A stretch of 64,000 bases of DNA, from assembly GCA_910579745.1 (NCBI GenBank), contig CAJTVH010000004.1, forward strand, positions 42,010 to 106,009. Reading direction: 5' to 3'. The notes under the pieces are model-generated. The model saw only the letters and a program-made list of their open reading frames with translations, did no database searches and was not told where the DNA came from. Positions 45,803 through 55,192 of this stretch are shown here, piece after piece; within the stretch, counting starts at the first letter, position 1; each line of letters opens with the position of its first letter. This DNA comes from an uncultured Clostridia bacterium (lineage in GTDB: Bacteria; Bacillota; Clostridia; Lachnospirales; CAG-274). Position numbers and translations under genes: made by a program.

Positions 45803-46438
45803 TCATAAATTATCGCTCATCAAATATTCCCGCAGCCTATCGGCAAATTTGCCAATATGTATTCCATCGACAAATGAGTGATGCGCCTGAACAGAAAACG
45901 GCAAAACAATTTCCCCGTTTTTCTCATAATATTTTCCCCAATCGAACAAAGGCGTTGAATTATATTTTTTCCCTGAATTGGTATGAGATATATGGGTATA
46001 AGTTATCCACGGCATTGGAGAACATTGAAAAACGTCGTTACCCAAAGGTCCGGCAAAATACTCCTCTTGTTCCCCCGCTATTTTTTCCGCCAATTTTACA
46101 TATTCCTCCATAGTGTCTCTCATAGGAACATTAACCACCTTAAAAAGCTCTGTATCTTTGTTTAAATATGTAAAAGCGGTATCTATCCTTTCAAATAAAA
46201 CAACTTTTTCATCTAAAAATCTATACCTAAATTCCTCAATCTCATTAGCGCATTTACACACGGCATATACCATTGCTAAAGTAAATGAGTATTTGTTTTC
46301 TCTGACTTTTTTTAAAAAATTCGTAATATATAGCTCAAAAGTTATACAAAACGACGGCTCAACACTGTCTTTAAAAATCATACAATGCGATGCCCTTTTC
46401 CAAGTTTTCTCATCTATTACTCGATACGGGTTGACCAT
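45803..46438 (-). CDS. CatA-like O-acetyltransferase
   Basis: A 211-residue member of the type A chloramphenicol acetyltransferase fold. The catalytic motif is intact: VQAHHSFVDGIHIGKF near the C-terminus, the HHxxxDG signature. Other matches are the N-terminal YRVIDEKTWKRASHCMIFK, CKCANEIEEFRYRFLDEKV (partly) and CSPMPWITYTHISH. Real CatA enzymes share this, but many chromosomal relatives do not act on chloramphenicol, so resistance is not proven. The start at 46438 is chosen over 46450 because GGATGTG has the right spacing; both are possible. It stands alone with its own terminator. Confidence 0.85.
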   Translation of the reverse strand: MVNPYRVIDEKTWKRASHCMIFKDSVEPSFCITFELYITNFLKKVRENKYSFTLAMVYAVCKCANEIEEFRYRFLDEKVVLFERIDTAFTYLNKDTELFKVVNVPMRDTMEEYVKLAEKIAGEQEEYFAGPLGNDVFQCSPMPWITYTHISHTNSGKKYNSTPLFDWGKYYEKNGEIVLPFSVQAHHSFVDGIHIGKFADRLREYLMSDNL

Positions 46439-46509
46439 AAATAAACACATCCAAGCTTTTATCGTAAATTTAATTATATCCGACTATTCCTCGTCAATTC
46501 TACAATAAC

Positions 46510-46530
46510 CCCTCCGTCAAAAAGACGGAG
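46510..46530 (-). terminator. hairpin after the metallopeptidase gene
   Basis: CTCCGTC and GACGGAG form a perfect stem with an A-rich loop, 10 bases after the yugP stop. No T run follows, so this is a weak call. Confidence 0.5.
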
Positions 46531-46538
46531 AGCATTAA

Positions 46539-47315
46539 TCAATCGTTTCTTCTGTTAAAAATAAGAAGAAGCCTCAATATTTGAGCTATATAAACAGCGG
46601 CAGCGGCTACATAAGTTAAAGCGGCAGCCGAAAGAACTTTTTTAGCCGGTTTAAGTTCATCGGAAGAAAGATAATTATATTGTCCAAGAAGTTTTAAAGC
46701 TCTGCTTGACGCGTTAAACTCAACAGGTAAAGTAATAAGCTGAAAAAACACGACAAGAGAAAACAAAATAATGCCAGCCAAAAGAATTGTATTGCTAAAA
46801 CTAAAATAACCAAGTACAAGGCCAATAATAATAAGCGGCATAGATAGCTTAGACCCGATATTTACAACAGGAAAAATAGCTGTTCTAAAAGTAAGCGGAA
46901 AATAACTTTCCCTGTGCTGAATAGCGTGTCCAGTCTCATGTGCCGCTACACCGAGAGCCACTACGCTTTTTGAGCCAAATACAGAATCAGAAAGCCTTAG
47001 AACCTTATTTTTAGGATCATAATGATCAGTAAGGTTTCCGGAAATTCTCTCAACCGTTACATCCGTGATTCCAGCGGAAAGCAAAAGCTGCCTGGCTACA
47101 TCCGCCCCTGTATACCCCTGCCTTGACGGAACAGATGAGTATTTGTTAAAAGTGGAAGACACCCTCGCCTGGGCAATCATAGCAAAAATCATAGCCGGTA
47201 TTATAATAAGCATAGTCGGGTCAAAAAAACCATATCCAAAACCTCCCATTCCCATACCGTCGTAATATCCGCTGACTTGTTTGACAAGCATAAAAACACT
47301 GTTTATGTCTAACAT
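46539..47315 (-). CDS. yugP: zinc metallopeptidase of the YugP family
   Basis: A 258-residue membrane protein. The zinc-binding motif HETGHAIQH lies near residue 130, after VALGVAA; DVARQLLLSAGITDVTVERI and LTDHYDPKNKVLRLSDSV are family hallmarks. Membrane segments are at about 30-50 and 150-205 and a last one near the C-terminus. Its substrate is unknown. AAAGGAGGT precedes the ATG at 47315; the start at 47354 is rejected. In Clostridia it typically follows fmt, as here. Confidence 0.93.
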   Translation of the reverse strand: MLDINSVFMLVKQVSGYYDGMGMGGFGYGFFDPTMLIIIPAMIFAMIAQARVSSTFNKYSSVPSRQGYTGADVARQLLLSAGITDVTVERISGNLTDHYDPKNKVLRLSDSVFGSKSVVALGVAAHETGHAIQHRESYFPLTFRTAIFPVVNIGSKLSMPLIIIGLVLGYFSFSNTILLAGIILFSLVVFFQLITLPVEFNASSRALKLLGQYNYLSSDELKPAKKVLSAAALTYVAAAAVYIAQILRLLLIFNRRND

Positions 47316-47477
47316 AAAAAAACCTCCTTTTAAAGTCGTTACACGTAAACCCAAAAAAATTTACGAAAACGTTTGTTTAATGTTAAAACTAACTTTTAAC
47401 AGAAATACCTTTTAATAAAATATACGATTACATATCTTATAAGTTTTATATATTAATAAAATGTTTACAAACACACC

Positions 47478-48413
47478 CTATTCAAGTAAAGTTTTAATCT
47501 CAACACTATGCCCTCTTAAATAATCGGAACAGTTCATTTTTTTACCGCCTTTCGCCTGCGCCTCGGTAATGACAAGAGCCGAATCACCGGTTTTTACAAC
47601 AAAACCTTTTTTAGGTAAAATCTCAATAACCGTCCCTGCTTTTTCCATACTCTTACCACCCTTTGAAAATTCCTCCGCGTTCCATATTTTAAATACTTCC
47701 CCATTTAGCAGAGTATATGCGCAAGGCATAGGATTTAAACCTCTTATAAAATTTAAAATTTCACGGGAATTTTTATTCCAGTCAATTTTTCCAAATCCCT
47801 TTTCAATTTTTTTAGCGTAACAGGAAAACCTGTCATCCTGTTTTTCAGGCTTCGCCTCGCCTCTTTCAATAAGATCAAGAGCTTCTATCAACGCGACGGC
47901 GCCAACCGGAGCCATTTTGTCATGTAAAGAACCGTATGTTTCCCCGTCGTCAATATAAATCTCTTTTTTTATAATCATATCCCCTGCATCAAGGCCCTTT
48001 TCCATATACATAATTGTGACCCCCGTAATCTTCTCACCGTCAATAATCGCCCTCTGGATAGGGGCCGCGCCTCTGTATTTTGGCAAGAGAGAACCGTGAA
48101 CGTTGATACATCCATACTTAGGCATATTAAGAATTTTTTCGGGTAAAAGCTGTCCGTAAGCCACAATAACAAAAACATCAGCCTCAAATTTCTCTAGTTT
48201 GGACATAAACTCATCATCTCTTATCTTTTCGGGCTGAAAAACGGGTATATTGTTTTCAAGAGCAATATCTTTAACAGGAGGGGCAATCGTTTTTTTCCCT
48301 CTCCCCTTAGGTCTGTCCGGTTGTGTAACAACTCCCACAACATCATGTTTCTCAATAAGAAATTTTAGAGTAGGAACAGCGAATTCAGGAGTACCCATAA
48401 AAATAACTTTCAA
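47478..48413 (-). CDS. fmt: methionyl-tRNA formyltransferase
   Basis: Fmt formylates initiator Met-tRNA, the counterpart of the peptide deformylase encoded three genes upstream. The 311-residue protein opens with KVIFMGTPEFAVPTLKFL and has the catalytic stretch NVHGSLLPKYRGAAPIQRAI (partly), then GVTIMYMEKGLDAGDMI and the C-terminal OB-fold part with FIRGLNPMPCAYTLLNGE. The start is TTG at 48413; the GTG nine bases earlier is part of the ribosome-binding site GAGGTGA. Confidence 0.96.
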   Translation of the reverse strand: MKVIFMGTPEFAVPTLKFLIEKHDVVGVVTQPDRPKGRGKKTIAPPVKDIALENNIPVFQPEKIRDDEFMSKLEKFEADVFVIVAYGQLLPEKILNMPKYGCINVHGSLLPKYRGAAPIQRAIIDGEKITGVTIMYMEKGLDAGDMIIKKEIYIDDGETYGSLHDKMAPVGAVALIEALDLIERGEAKPEKQDDRFSCYAKKIEKGFGKIDWNKNSREILNFIRGLNPMPCAYTLLNGEVFKIWNAEEFSKGGKSMEKAGTVIEILPKKGFVVKTGDSALVITEAQAKGGKKMNCSDYLRGHSVEIKTLLE

Positions 48414-48451
48414 AAAAATCACCTCGAATAAAACTAATATTATAAAATAAT

Positions 48452-50023
48452 CTATATAATGTATTTTTCAGTTTTCATATTAAAATTATTATATAAATCC
48501 TCAAGTAAGTCAATAGAAAAAACAATATCTGAATTCATATCATCAGAAATAATTCTATATTTATAATTAAAAAAACTCAAATCGCCGTTTTTTATAAATT
48601 TAACCCCTATATGACTGTCTAAATATGAATAGTGGTAAAAAACTTTTTCAAAATCAATATCAATATCTTTCTCAAAAAAGATAAAATGAGAAAACTTATT
48701 TTTCAAAAAATCAAAAGAAACCATACAATTACTTTCAACTTCATAAAACCTATCATTTTTTACAATATAACATTTTTTATTTTTTAATTTAATTTTATTA
48801 AAATGTTCCTTTTTATCAAACAAAGTTTTTTCCATATATATAACGGCGACAAATTTCTCCTTTTCCCAAAAAGGTATTTGAAGTTTGTCCAAAAGATATT
48901 TCATCCTCACATAGTTTGTATGATTTTTAAACACATAGTATAAATTTCTCTCAATAATATCTAAAGAATAAAAAAACTTTTCTCCCCCAAACCAAATACC
49001 GTCTCCAAACATTTTTTTTAATCCCTTTGAATAATTGCTGATAATAACAGTATTACAGGCTATAATCTCAAAAACCCTTCTCGCAAACATAGTCTTTGAG
49101 TTTTTAACAGTATTTACGTTAACAGCGTATTTCGCCTTTTTAATTATACCGCCAAGCTTGCTAAAAGGCATGTTCCCTTTGTTAAATTCCGAATATTTTT
49201 CAGGAAAAACCGTATCGGGATTATCAGAGTTAAAATATCTGTCATATATTTTCAAATCTATTTTCTCGTTTAACACGCTGTCAAAAATATTTTCCATATC
49301 GAGGCATCGTTCTTTCTCATTATTATACCAACTTCCCGCGAAAACAGCCTCATTATTTTTAGGAAAAGAGTTTAACGGATTAAAGATTCTCGGAGAAAAA
49401 CCAAACATAAGTACATAAACGTTCTTCGCGCCTAATCTTTTATATTTTTCCACACATTCCTCACAAGTAGTAAATATATACTCAAAATTTAAAGCTGTGT
49501 CAATAAAATCATATTTAAAATTGCCAAAATAGGTAGGGTCCTCTTTATTCCAAAAAACAGTTTTTATATTGTGCCTCTCACAATAACTTATTATAGAAAA
49601 AATAACTTTTCTCGTCTCATAAATAACATTTCCGTTTTTATAAATTTTACCTCTCCAGCAATTATTGTATTCTTTTATTCCCGACCACGCCGATTCGCAA
49701 AAAAACACATCCGGTTTAAACTCTTCCATAACTTTAAACCAGTTTTTAGGAGTAAGAAACACGCTTTTACACTCAAGAGAAAAACCCTCATAAGTCATAT
49801 CATCACATACAAAAGCGATTTTTACCTCTTTTAAAGAAATAGGCTTATCAAGTACTTTTTTATAATCGCTTTCATTCTTAATTTTCTTATTTATAATAAA
49901 TTCACTTGAGTTTTTGTTTTTTATCCCCATGAGCTTCGAGTACATAAAAAAAGCAGTCGTAGCGACTATCTTTAAATCACTAAATTTTCTGTAACGTTTT
50001 AGCATAAATTTTTTAAAGCTCAT
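48452..50023 (-). CDS. CgeB-like glycosyltransferase
   Basis: The 523-residue protein resembles CgeB-type glycosyltransferases, GT-B fold enzymes named after a Bacillus spore-coat maturation gene. Evidence: the middle has FVCDDMTYEGFSLE, VFFCESAWSGIKEYN, VFWNKEDPTYFGNF and VFAGSWYNNEKERC, and the C-terminal lobe has KAKYAVNVNTVKNSKTMFARRVFE and NTVIISNYSKGLKKMFGDG (both partly), the donor-binding region. The last 120 residues form a tail without a recognised fold. AAAGGTG precedes the ATG at 50023, overlapping the upstream glycosyltransferase by 11 bases, so the two are cotranslated. Confidence 0.82.
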   Translation of the reverse strand: MSFKKFMLKRYRKFSDLKIVATTAFFMYSKLMGIKNKNSSEFIINKKIKNESDYKKVLDKPISLKEVKIAFVCDDMTYEGFSLECKSVFLTPKNWFKVMEEFKPDVFFCESAWSGIKEYNNCWRGKIYKNGNVIYETRKVIFSIISYCERHNIKTVFWNKEDPTYFGNFKYDFIDTALNFEYIFTTCEECVEKYKRLGAKNVYVLMFGFSPRIFNPLNSFPKNNEAVFAGSWYNNEKERCLDMENIFDSVLNEKIDLKIYDRYFNSDNPDTVFPEKYSEFNKGNMPFSKLGGIIKKAKYAVNVNTVKNSKTMFARRVFEIIACNTVIISNYSKGLKKMFGDGIWFGGEKFFYSLDIIERNLYYVFKNHTNYVRMKYLLDKLQIPFWEKEKFVAVIYMEKTLFDKKEHFNKIKLKNKKCYIVKNDRFYEVESNCMVSFDFLKNKFSHFIFFEKDIDIDFEKVFYHYSYLDSHIGVKFIKNGDLSFFNYKYRIISDDMNSDIVFSIDLLEDLYNNFNMKTEKYII

Positions 50024-50798
50024 TTTTTTCACCTTTCCGGCTTCCAAGAGAATATTTTTTTATTCCGTTTAACAAATGTGACAAAGTATAATAAAGCGAC
50101 AAAAAAACATTTGTCTTTAGCTCTCTGTGCACCCTGTAAGTCATAACGGCTGATTTGAATCTGTTCCTTGATTTTCCCTTTGGCGTAAGCCTGTATTTTA
50201 AAAGAGGTTTGTTTATTCCATAAGCCATATTGTATTTTCTCAATATCATAAGCCAATTTAAATAATCCTCATGCAAACTGTCCCTCTCCATAGGGAATTC
50301 CTCAGCTACACTTTTTAAAAGTACGACTGAGGAACAAGGAATTAAATTCTTTTTTAAAAGTTCGGTGTAATCAATTTTTTCAGGAACCGAAATAACCCTG
50401 CCAGTACTTTTCCCGCTGTCTGTTATAAGTTCCCTCCCCGTATAAGAAAAAACAGCGTTGTTTTTTTCCAGCAAATTAATTTGTTTCATAAGCTTTCCGG
50501 CTTCCCAAAAATCATCTACGTCAAGAAAGGCTATATACTTCCCTTTAGCCAGAGCCACGCCTTTATTTCTTGTTTTTGATACCCCAAGAGACTTTTTATT
50601 TTTTAAATACACAATATTATCATATTTTTTTATATATTCTTCCATTATCTCATCAGTATTATCATTTGAAAAATCGTTTATAAAAATAATTTCCAAAGAA
50701 ACGTTCTGTGATAAAACAGAATCAATAGCGTCTTTAATATATTTAGCGCCGTTATAGCTCGGTATTATCACAGAAACAACCGTTTTTTGACTCCTCAA
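50013..50798 (-). CDS. family 2 glycosyltransferase
   Basis: A 261-residue GT-A enzyme. VSVIIPSYNGAKYIKDAIDSV opens the nucleotide-binding domain (partly quoted), followed by EIIFINDFSNDNTDEIM, GVSKTRNKGVALAKGKYIAFLDVDDFW with the DVDD metal site, and the acceptor region with SLHEDYLNWLMIL carrying the ED motif. It has no membrane helix. Together with the overlapping CgeB-like gene it may glycosylate a spore, surface or flagellar protein. The start is TTG at 50798, with GAGGTG six bases upstream; the GTG at 50807 is inside that site. It lies between def and fmt, where glycosyltransferases are not normally found. Confidence 0.9.
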   Translation of the reverse strand: MRSQKTVVSVIIPSYNGAKYIKDAIDSVLSQNVSLEIIFINDFSNDNTDEIMEEYIKKYDNIVYLKNKKSLGVSKTRNKGVALAKGKYIAFLDVDDFWEAGKLMKQINLLEKNNAVFSYTGRELITDSGKSTGRVISVPEKIDYTELLKKNLIPCSSVVLLKSVAEEFPMERDSLHEDYLNWLMILRKYNMAYGINKPLLKYRLTPKGKSRNRFKSAVMTYRVHRELKTNVFLSLYYTLSHLLNGIKKYSLGSRKGEKNEL

Positions 50799-51036
50799 AT
50801 CATACACCTCTGTTACTTTATAAAAATTATCATAACTTCTCTCTTATATACATATTTAATTAAAATTACAGCGTATCTAAAAATTAAAAGACTCGCGAAA
50901 AATAAAATAAACTTAAAACGGTTTTATCTTTTATAATTTTATAAAAGTTACCGCTTCAATAACTTTAACAATTTCCACATAATTTTTGTATACACTATAA
51001 CTTGACCCAAAATCTAAAAATATAGATTTCTTAAAT

Positions 51037-51486
51037 TTACTCAGAGCCCTCGATAACTTTATCGACATATAAAATTCCGTCAAGGTGGTCCGTTTCATGA
51101 CACAAAGCGACCGCCAAAACTCCCTTGCCCTCGATAACAATTTTTTCACCGTTTCTGTTTAAAGCTTCTACTTTAGCGTATTCAGGACGTAAAACTTTTC
51201 CCATTTGCCCAGGAAAACTAAGACACGCTTCCTCAATAACCTTCTCTCCCTTTGTCTCAATAACAACAGGATTAATAAGCTCGATAAGACCGTCTCCAAC
51301 ATCAATAACGACAACTTTTTTTAAAATACCCACCTGTGGGGCGGCAAGTCCCCCTCCGTTGGCGTCATACATCGTTTCCGCCATATCGTCTAATAGTGTT
51401 ATTATTTTTTCATTAATTTCTTTTACATCTTTTGACTTTTTTCGTAAAATTTCGTCATCCTCAACTCGTATCTCCCTTATAGCCAT
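51037..51486 (-). CDS. def: peptide deformylase
   Basis: Removes the formyl group from new proteins. The 149-residue protein is a short type of deformylase. All three motifs are present: GGGLAAPQVGI near residue 45, EACLSFPGQMG near 88 with the metal cysteine, and CHETDHLDGILYVD near 129 with HExxH. The second motif reads EACLS instead of the usual EGCLS, a conservative change. AAAGGAAC precedes the ATG. It follows priA by 22 bases. Confidence 0.96.
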   Translation of the reverse strand: MAIREIRVEDDEILRKKSKDVKEINEKIITLLDDMAETMYDANGGGLAAPQVGILKKVVVIDVGDGLIELINPVVIETKGEKVIEEACLSFPGQMGKVLRPEYAKVEALNRNGEKIVIEGKGVLAVALCHETDHLDGILYVDKVIEGSE

Positions 51487-51508
51487 TAAAAACAGTTCCT
51501 TTCTTAAA

Positions 51509-53734
51509 TCACATAATATATACCGGATTTAAAGTTATATTAATGTTTATCCCACTTAAATCCTTGCCCTCTTTAAGCTTGTCAAGACAATATAAAACAT
51601 AATTTTTTAAATTCCTCTCAACTACGCCCTTAACAATAATTTTCCATCTATATTGACTTTTTATTTTAGAAATAACCGCCGGGGCTGGGCCTATATGCTC
51701 AAACTGATTATTTTTATTGAATTTCAGCATTATATCAAGAAATTTATAAAGAGCCTTGATAATTTTCTTTTCATCCTCTCCTGTAAACATAATAAAAAAT
51801 ATATTTGTAAAAGGAGGATACATCATTTGTTTTCTGACGGCTATCTCATAATCATAAAAAGAAATATAATCATTGTTTTTAGCGAATTTTATGCTATAAT
51901 GCTCCGGATTATAAGTTTGAATAAATACCCTGCCTTTTATAGCGGAACGGCCAGCCCTACCTGAAACCTGTGTCAACATTTGAAAAGTATTCTCAGCACA
52001 CTTAAAATCCCCAGAATTAAGGGACATATCCGCCGCTATAACGCCCACAAGGGAAACATTTGGAAAATCCAAGCCCTTGGCTATCATTTGTGTGCCTATA
52101 AGAATGTCCGCCTCTCCCGCGGCAAATTTTTTAAGAATATTCTCATGTCCATGCTTTCCGGATGTAGTATCCATATCCATACGTAAAATCCTCGCCTCCG
52201 GAAAAAGTTTTTTTGTTTCCTCCTCAATCTTCTGAGTACCAGCTCCGAAATATTTTATATATTTAGAACCGCATTGAGGACAATTCTTTGGATTAGAGAT
52301 GTTTTTGCCACAATAGTGACATACAAGCCTATCGTTGCTTAAATGATAAGTAAAATTTACATTGCAATCTTTACACTCCATAACATAACCACACTTACGG
52401 CAAGAAACAAAAGTTGAGTATCCTCTCCTGTTTAAAAATAAAATAGTCTGCCTATTATTTAAAAGATTATCCTCCACAGCGTTAAGAAGCTCATCGCTGA
52501 ATACGGACTTATTCCCTTTTTCAAGTTCTTTTCGCATATCAATAACATTAACGTCGGGAAAACTCCTGTTTACCCTATTTTTAATCGTTATAAGGTCAAA
52601 CTCGCCCATCTTCGCTTTATAATAAGTCGATATGTCAGGAGTGGCGCTTCCCAAAACCGTAAGAGAACCTGTTATATTCCCTATTTCACGGGCAATTTCC
52701 CTAGCGTCATACTTAGGGGTTGTTTCCGACTTATATGTATGTTCATGTTCCTCGTCTATTATAATAACCCCAAGTTTAGAAAAAGGTGTAAAAACAGCGG
52801 ATCTCGGTCCAATCATAATTGAGATTTCTCCCTCTCTCGCTTTTTTCCACTGGTCAAATCTCTCACCCACCGAAAGCCTTGAGTGCGTAAAAGAAACTCT
52901 TTTCCCAAATCTGCTTATAAATCTGTTTACGGTTTGAGGAGTGAGAGATATCTCAGGAACAAGGACAATGGCCTGTTTTCCGTTTTTTAAAACCTCGTCG
53001 ATAATTTGTAAATAAATTTCCGTTTTTCCGCTTCCGGTCACGCCATAAATCAACACAGGCTTTTTTTCCTTTTCGTATAATTTACTTTTTATAAAATCAA
53101 TGGCCATTTTTTGCTCATCAGTAGGAACAAAAGGTTTTGTGAAATTAACGTGCGAAAAATCGAGAACCTCTCTTTTAACTTCCCTGTCAAAAATCTGTAT
53201 AAGACCTTTTTTCTCAAGGGCTGTAATAGGAGCTGAGTTTATATCGAGAAACATTTTTATCTCATTTACTGAAGTTCCGTCAAACTCCAAAAGAAAATTT
53301 AAAACTCTGCTTTGAAGATTGCCTCTTGAAACACATTTATCAAAAAGAACATTAAAGTCTTTCTTCTCCCTGTTAAGATATACATACCGCGAAACTTTGT
53401 CTTTTACAACCGACGGCATAATGCATCTTAAACATTCTGCGAGAGTAGTGTAATACTTCTCCCTCATAAATTTCGCTAACATAATCGTATTTTCAGAAAA
53501 TATCGGGTATTTGTCCATAATTGATACAATGTATTTCAACTTATTAAAAGGGATTTCCGAGCTTTTTGAAAAACCGATAACATATCCCTCATAATTTTTA
53601 TTTCCTTTTCCAAAAGGAACAATAACACGCATACCAATACGTAAATCCGCCTCAAAACTTTCAGGAACAATATAATTGAAAATTCTATCTACGTTTTTAT
53701 GAGCAATGGAAATAATTACCTCTGCATATTTCAT
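51509..53734 (-). CDS. priA: primosomal replication restart helicase PriA
   Basis: PriA reloads the replisome at stalled forks. The 741-residue protein has the N-terminal DNA-binding domain, Walker A GVTGSGKTEIYLQII near residue 230, the DEEH box IIIDEEHEHTYKSE, GSATPDISTYY, and a zinc domain with CRKCGYVMECKDCNVNF, HYCG and CPQCGSKYI. Later motifs are GTQMIAKGLDFPNVSLVG and QVSGRAGRS. It is normal in length. The coaBC gene usually found between rpoZ and priA is absent. The ATG has only a weak GACGGT site upstream. Confidence 0.96.
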   Translation of the reverse strand: MKYAEVIISIAHKNVDRIFNYIVPESFEADLRIGMRVIVPFGKGNKNYEGYVIGFSKSSEIPFNKLKYIVSIMDKYPIFSENTIMLAKFMREKYYTTLAECLRCIMPSVVKDKVSRYVYLNREKKDFNVLFDKCVSRGNLQSRVLNFLLEFDGTSVNEIKMFLDINSAPITALEKKGLIQIFDREVKREVLDFSHVNFTKPFVPTDEQKMAIDFIKSKLYEKEKKPVLIYGVTGSGKTEIYLQIIDEVLKNGKQAIVLVPEISLTPQTVNRFISRFGKRVSFTHSRLSVGERFDQWKKAREGEISIMIGPRSAVFTPFSKLGVIIIDEEHEHTYKSETTPKYDAREIAREIGNITGSLTVLGSATPDISTYYKAKMGEFDLITIKNRVNRSFPDVNVIDMRKELEKGNKSVFSDELLNAVEDNLLNNRQTILFLNRRGYSTFVSCRKCGYVMECKDCNVNFTYHLSNDRLVCHYCGKNISNPKNCPQCGSKYIKYFGAGTQKIEEETKKLFPEARILRMDMDTTSGKHGHENILKKFAAGEADILIGTQMIAKGLDFPNVSLVGVIAADMSLNSGDFKCAENTFQMLTQVSGRAGRSAIKGRVFIQTYNPEHYSIKFAKNNDYISFYDYEIAVRKQMMYPPFTNIFFIMFTGEDEKKIIKALYKFLDIMLKFNKNNQFEHIGPAPAVISKIKSQYRWKIIVKGVVERNLKNYVLYCLDKLKEGKDLSGININITLNPVYIM

Positions 53735-53763
53735 TCATATACCGTCTTTCAAAAAATATAAAA

Positions 53764-54243
53764 TTATTCTAACTCTTCTTTATCAAAAGTTTCTTCCGAC
53801 ATAATATCGTCATAATCATCATCAAAATCATTGTCGGATATTTCTAAGTCATCCTCAGTTAAATCATCTGAACCCTCATCGTCCGTTTCCGAAAAAATAT
53901 CAAGTTCCGAATCATCTTCTCTCTCCCCAAATATCTCATTATCCTTTCTCGCGAATTCTTGATTCATTTCTAAATACTCTTCATCACTGAAAGCCTTTTT
54001 AAGATTTAAAACAGTCCCCTGCCCCTCCGGAACTACTTTTACTTTCTCCTGTCTTATTTCCTCAACAGCGGTTGATAAAGGTTTCCCTTGTTTTTCCTTA
54101 ACCATTGGTTCGTCCCCCGCTATAAGCTGTCTCGCTCTTTTCGCGGCGGCAATAACAATCGTATATCTACTTGTAATTTCAGATACTTCCTCCGTGTCTT
54201 TATTAAGTACCTCCATTAACTCAGCGTAAGATGGTTTAAGCAT
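53764..54243 (-). CDS. rpoZ: RNA polymerase omega subunit with acidic C-terminal tail
   Basis: The omega core is in the first 85 residues: MLKPSYAELMEVLNKD, ITSRYTIVIAAAKRARQLIAG (partly), PLSTAVEEIRQEKV. Omega normally ends at 65-90 residues, but here a further 75 residues follow, built almost wholly of Asp, Glu and Ser (such as DIFSETDDEGSDDLTEDD). The tail should be disordered and could resemble the acidic delta subunit found in other Firmicutes. Location between gmk and priA is canonical. GAAAGGGG precedes the ATG. Confidence 0.9.
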   Translation of the reverse strand: MLKPSYAELMEVLNKDTEEVSEITSRYTIVIAAAKRARQLIAGDEPMVKEKQGKPLSTAVEEIRQEKVKVVPEGQGTVLNLKKAFSDEEYLEMNQEFARKDNEIFGEREDDSELDIFSETDDEGSDDLTEDDLEISDNDFDDDYDDIMSEETFDKEELE

Positions 54244-54545
54244 TTAATTAACCCCTTTCAATATATTCTTTTTTAATATTGCGGTTTAAATATTATAAAA
54301 ATAACCTTATGTCAATTCTAATACAGTATTAAAGAAAAAAATTATTTTATGGTATTGTATATCTTTAAAATTATCGTAAATTACTAAAATCATACTAAAA
54401 ATATCAAAAAATCGTAAAAACCATGCGAAAACTCTTCAATTTCGCTTTATTTTCATAATGTTTCGAGTGTATTTCAGTTTTCAAATACGCTTTAAACTTC
54501 TTTAAATTACTTCACGCTTATAAAATATTTTTTATAAAATTCTCT
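54244..54545. repeat. spacer with degenerate family C and D palindromes
   Basis: About 54385-54494 shows family C features (ATATCAAAAAATCGTAAAA, ATTTCAGTTTTCAAATACGC). Just after, 54508-54563 has the family D half ACGCTTATAAAATATTTTTTA with GATTTGCTGTAATC, overlapping the 3' end of gmk. Confidence 0.5.
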
Positions 54546-55166
54546 TTAAATAGATTTGCTGTAATCAATCAGAATTTCTTTTAAATTAAGATTTCTTTTA
54601 GCTTTCATTTTCTCAGCATTAACAATATGCTCAATATCAACAACCGCCCGCTCCACAGAATCGTTAATAACAATATAATCATATTTATCAATATTATCAA
54701 TTTCCTCTACCGCTCTTTTAAGGCGCAGTTCTATTTTTTCGGGAGTTTCCGTGGCCCTTCCCACAAGACGTTTCTCAAGCTCATCCATACTTGGAGGCGT
54801 TAAAAAAATAAGTACAGCCTCCGGATAAATACTTTTCACCTGTAAGGCTCCCTGTATCTCAATTTCCAAAATAACGGTTTTGTTATTTTCAATCCGCTTA
54901 TTAACAAAATCTGTCGGGGTTCCATAATAATTTCCGCAAAAATCAGCGTACTCAAGAAGTTTTTTATCCTCAATCATCTTTTCAAATTCTTCTTTTGATT
55001 TAAAAAAATAATGAACGCCGTCTATCTCATTTTGCCGCGGTTTTCTTGTTGTCGCCGATATAGAAAGAGAATATCCGCTTTTTTCTTTAAGTTTTGAGAC
55101 AACCGTTCCCTTTCCCGCTCCCGACGGACCTGATATTATTAAAAGAATGCCTTTTCCATTTGTCAT
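54546..55166 (-). CDS. gmk: guanylate kinase
   Basis: Phosphorylates GMP to GDP. The 206-residue protein has the P-loop LIISGPSGAGKGTVVSKL at residues 6-23, the GMP-binding loop SISATTRKPRQNEIDGVHYFF (partly) near 33, DFCGNYYGTPTDFV, and the lid and base-recognition regions GRATETPEKIELRLKRAVEEI (partly). TTAGGAGA precedes the ATG. The end of the gene carries a family D half-repeat, which forms part of the final codons. It follows remA in the operon. Confidence 0.96.
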   Translation of the reverse strand: MTNGKGILLIISGPSGAGKGTVVSKLKEKSGYSLSISATTRKPRQNEIDGVHYFFKSKEEFEKMIEDKKLLEYADFCGNYYGTPTDFVNKRIENNKTVILEIEIQGALQVKSIYPEAVLIFLTPPSMDELEKRLVGRATETPEKIELRLKRAVEEIDNIDKYDYIVINDSVERAVVDIEHIVNAEKMKAKRNLNLKEILIDYSKSI

Positions 55167-55192
55167 TTACAATATCTCCTAATTTAAAAATT

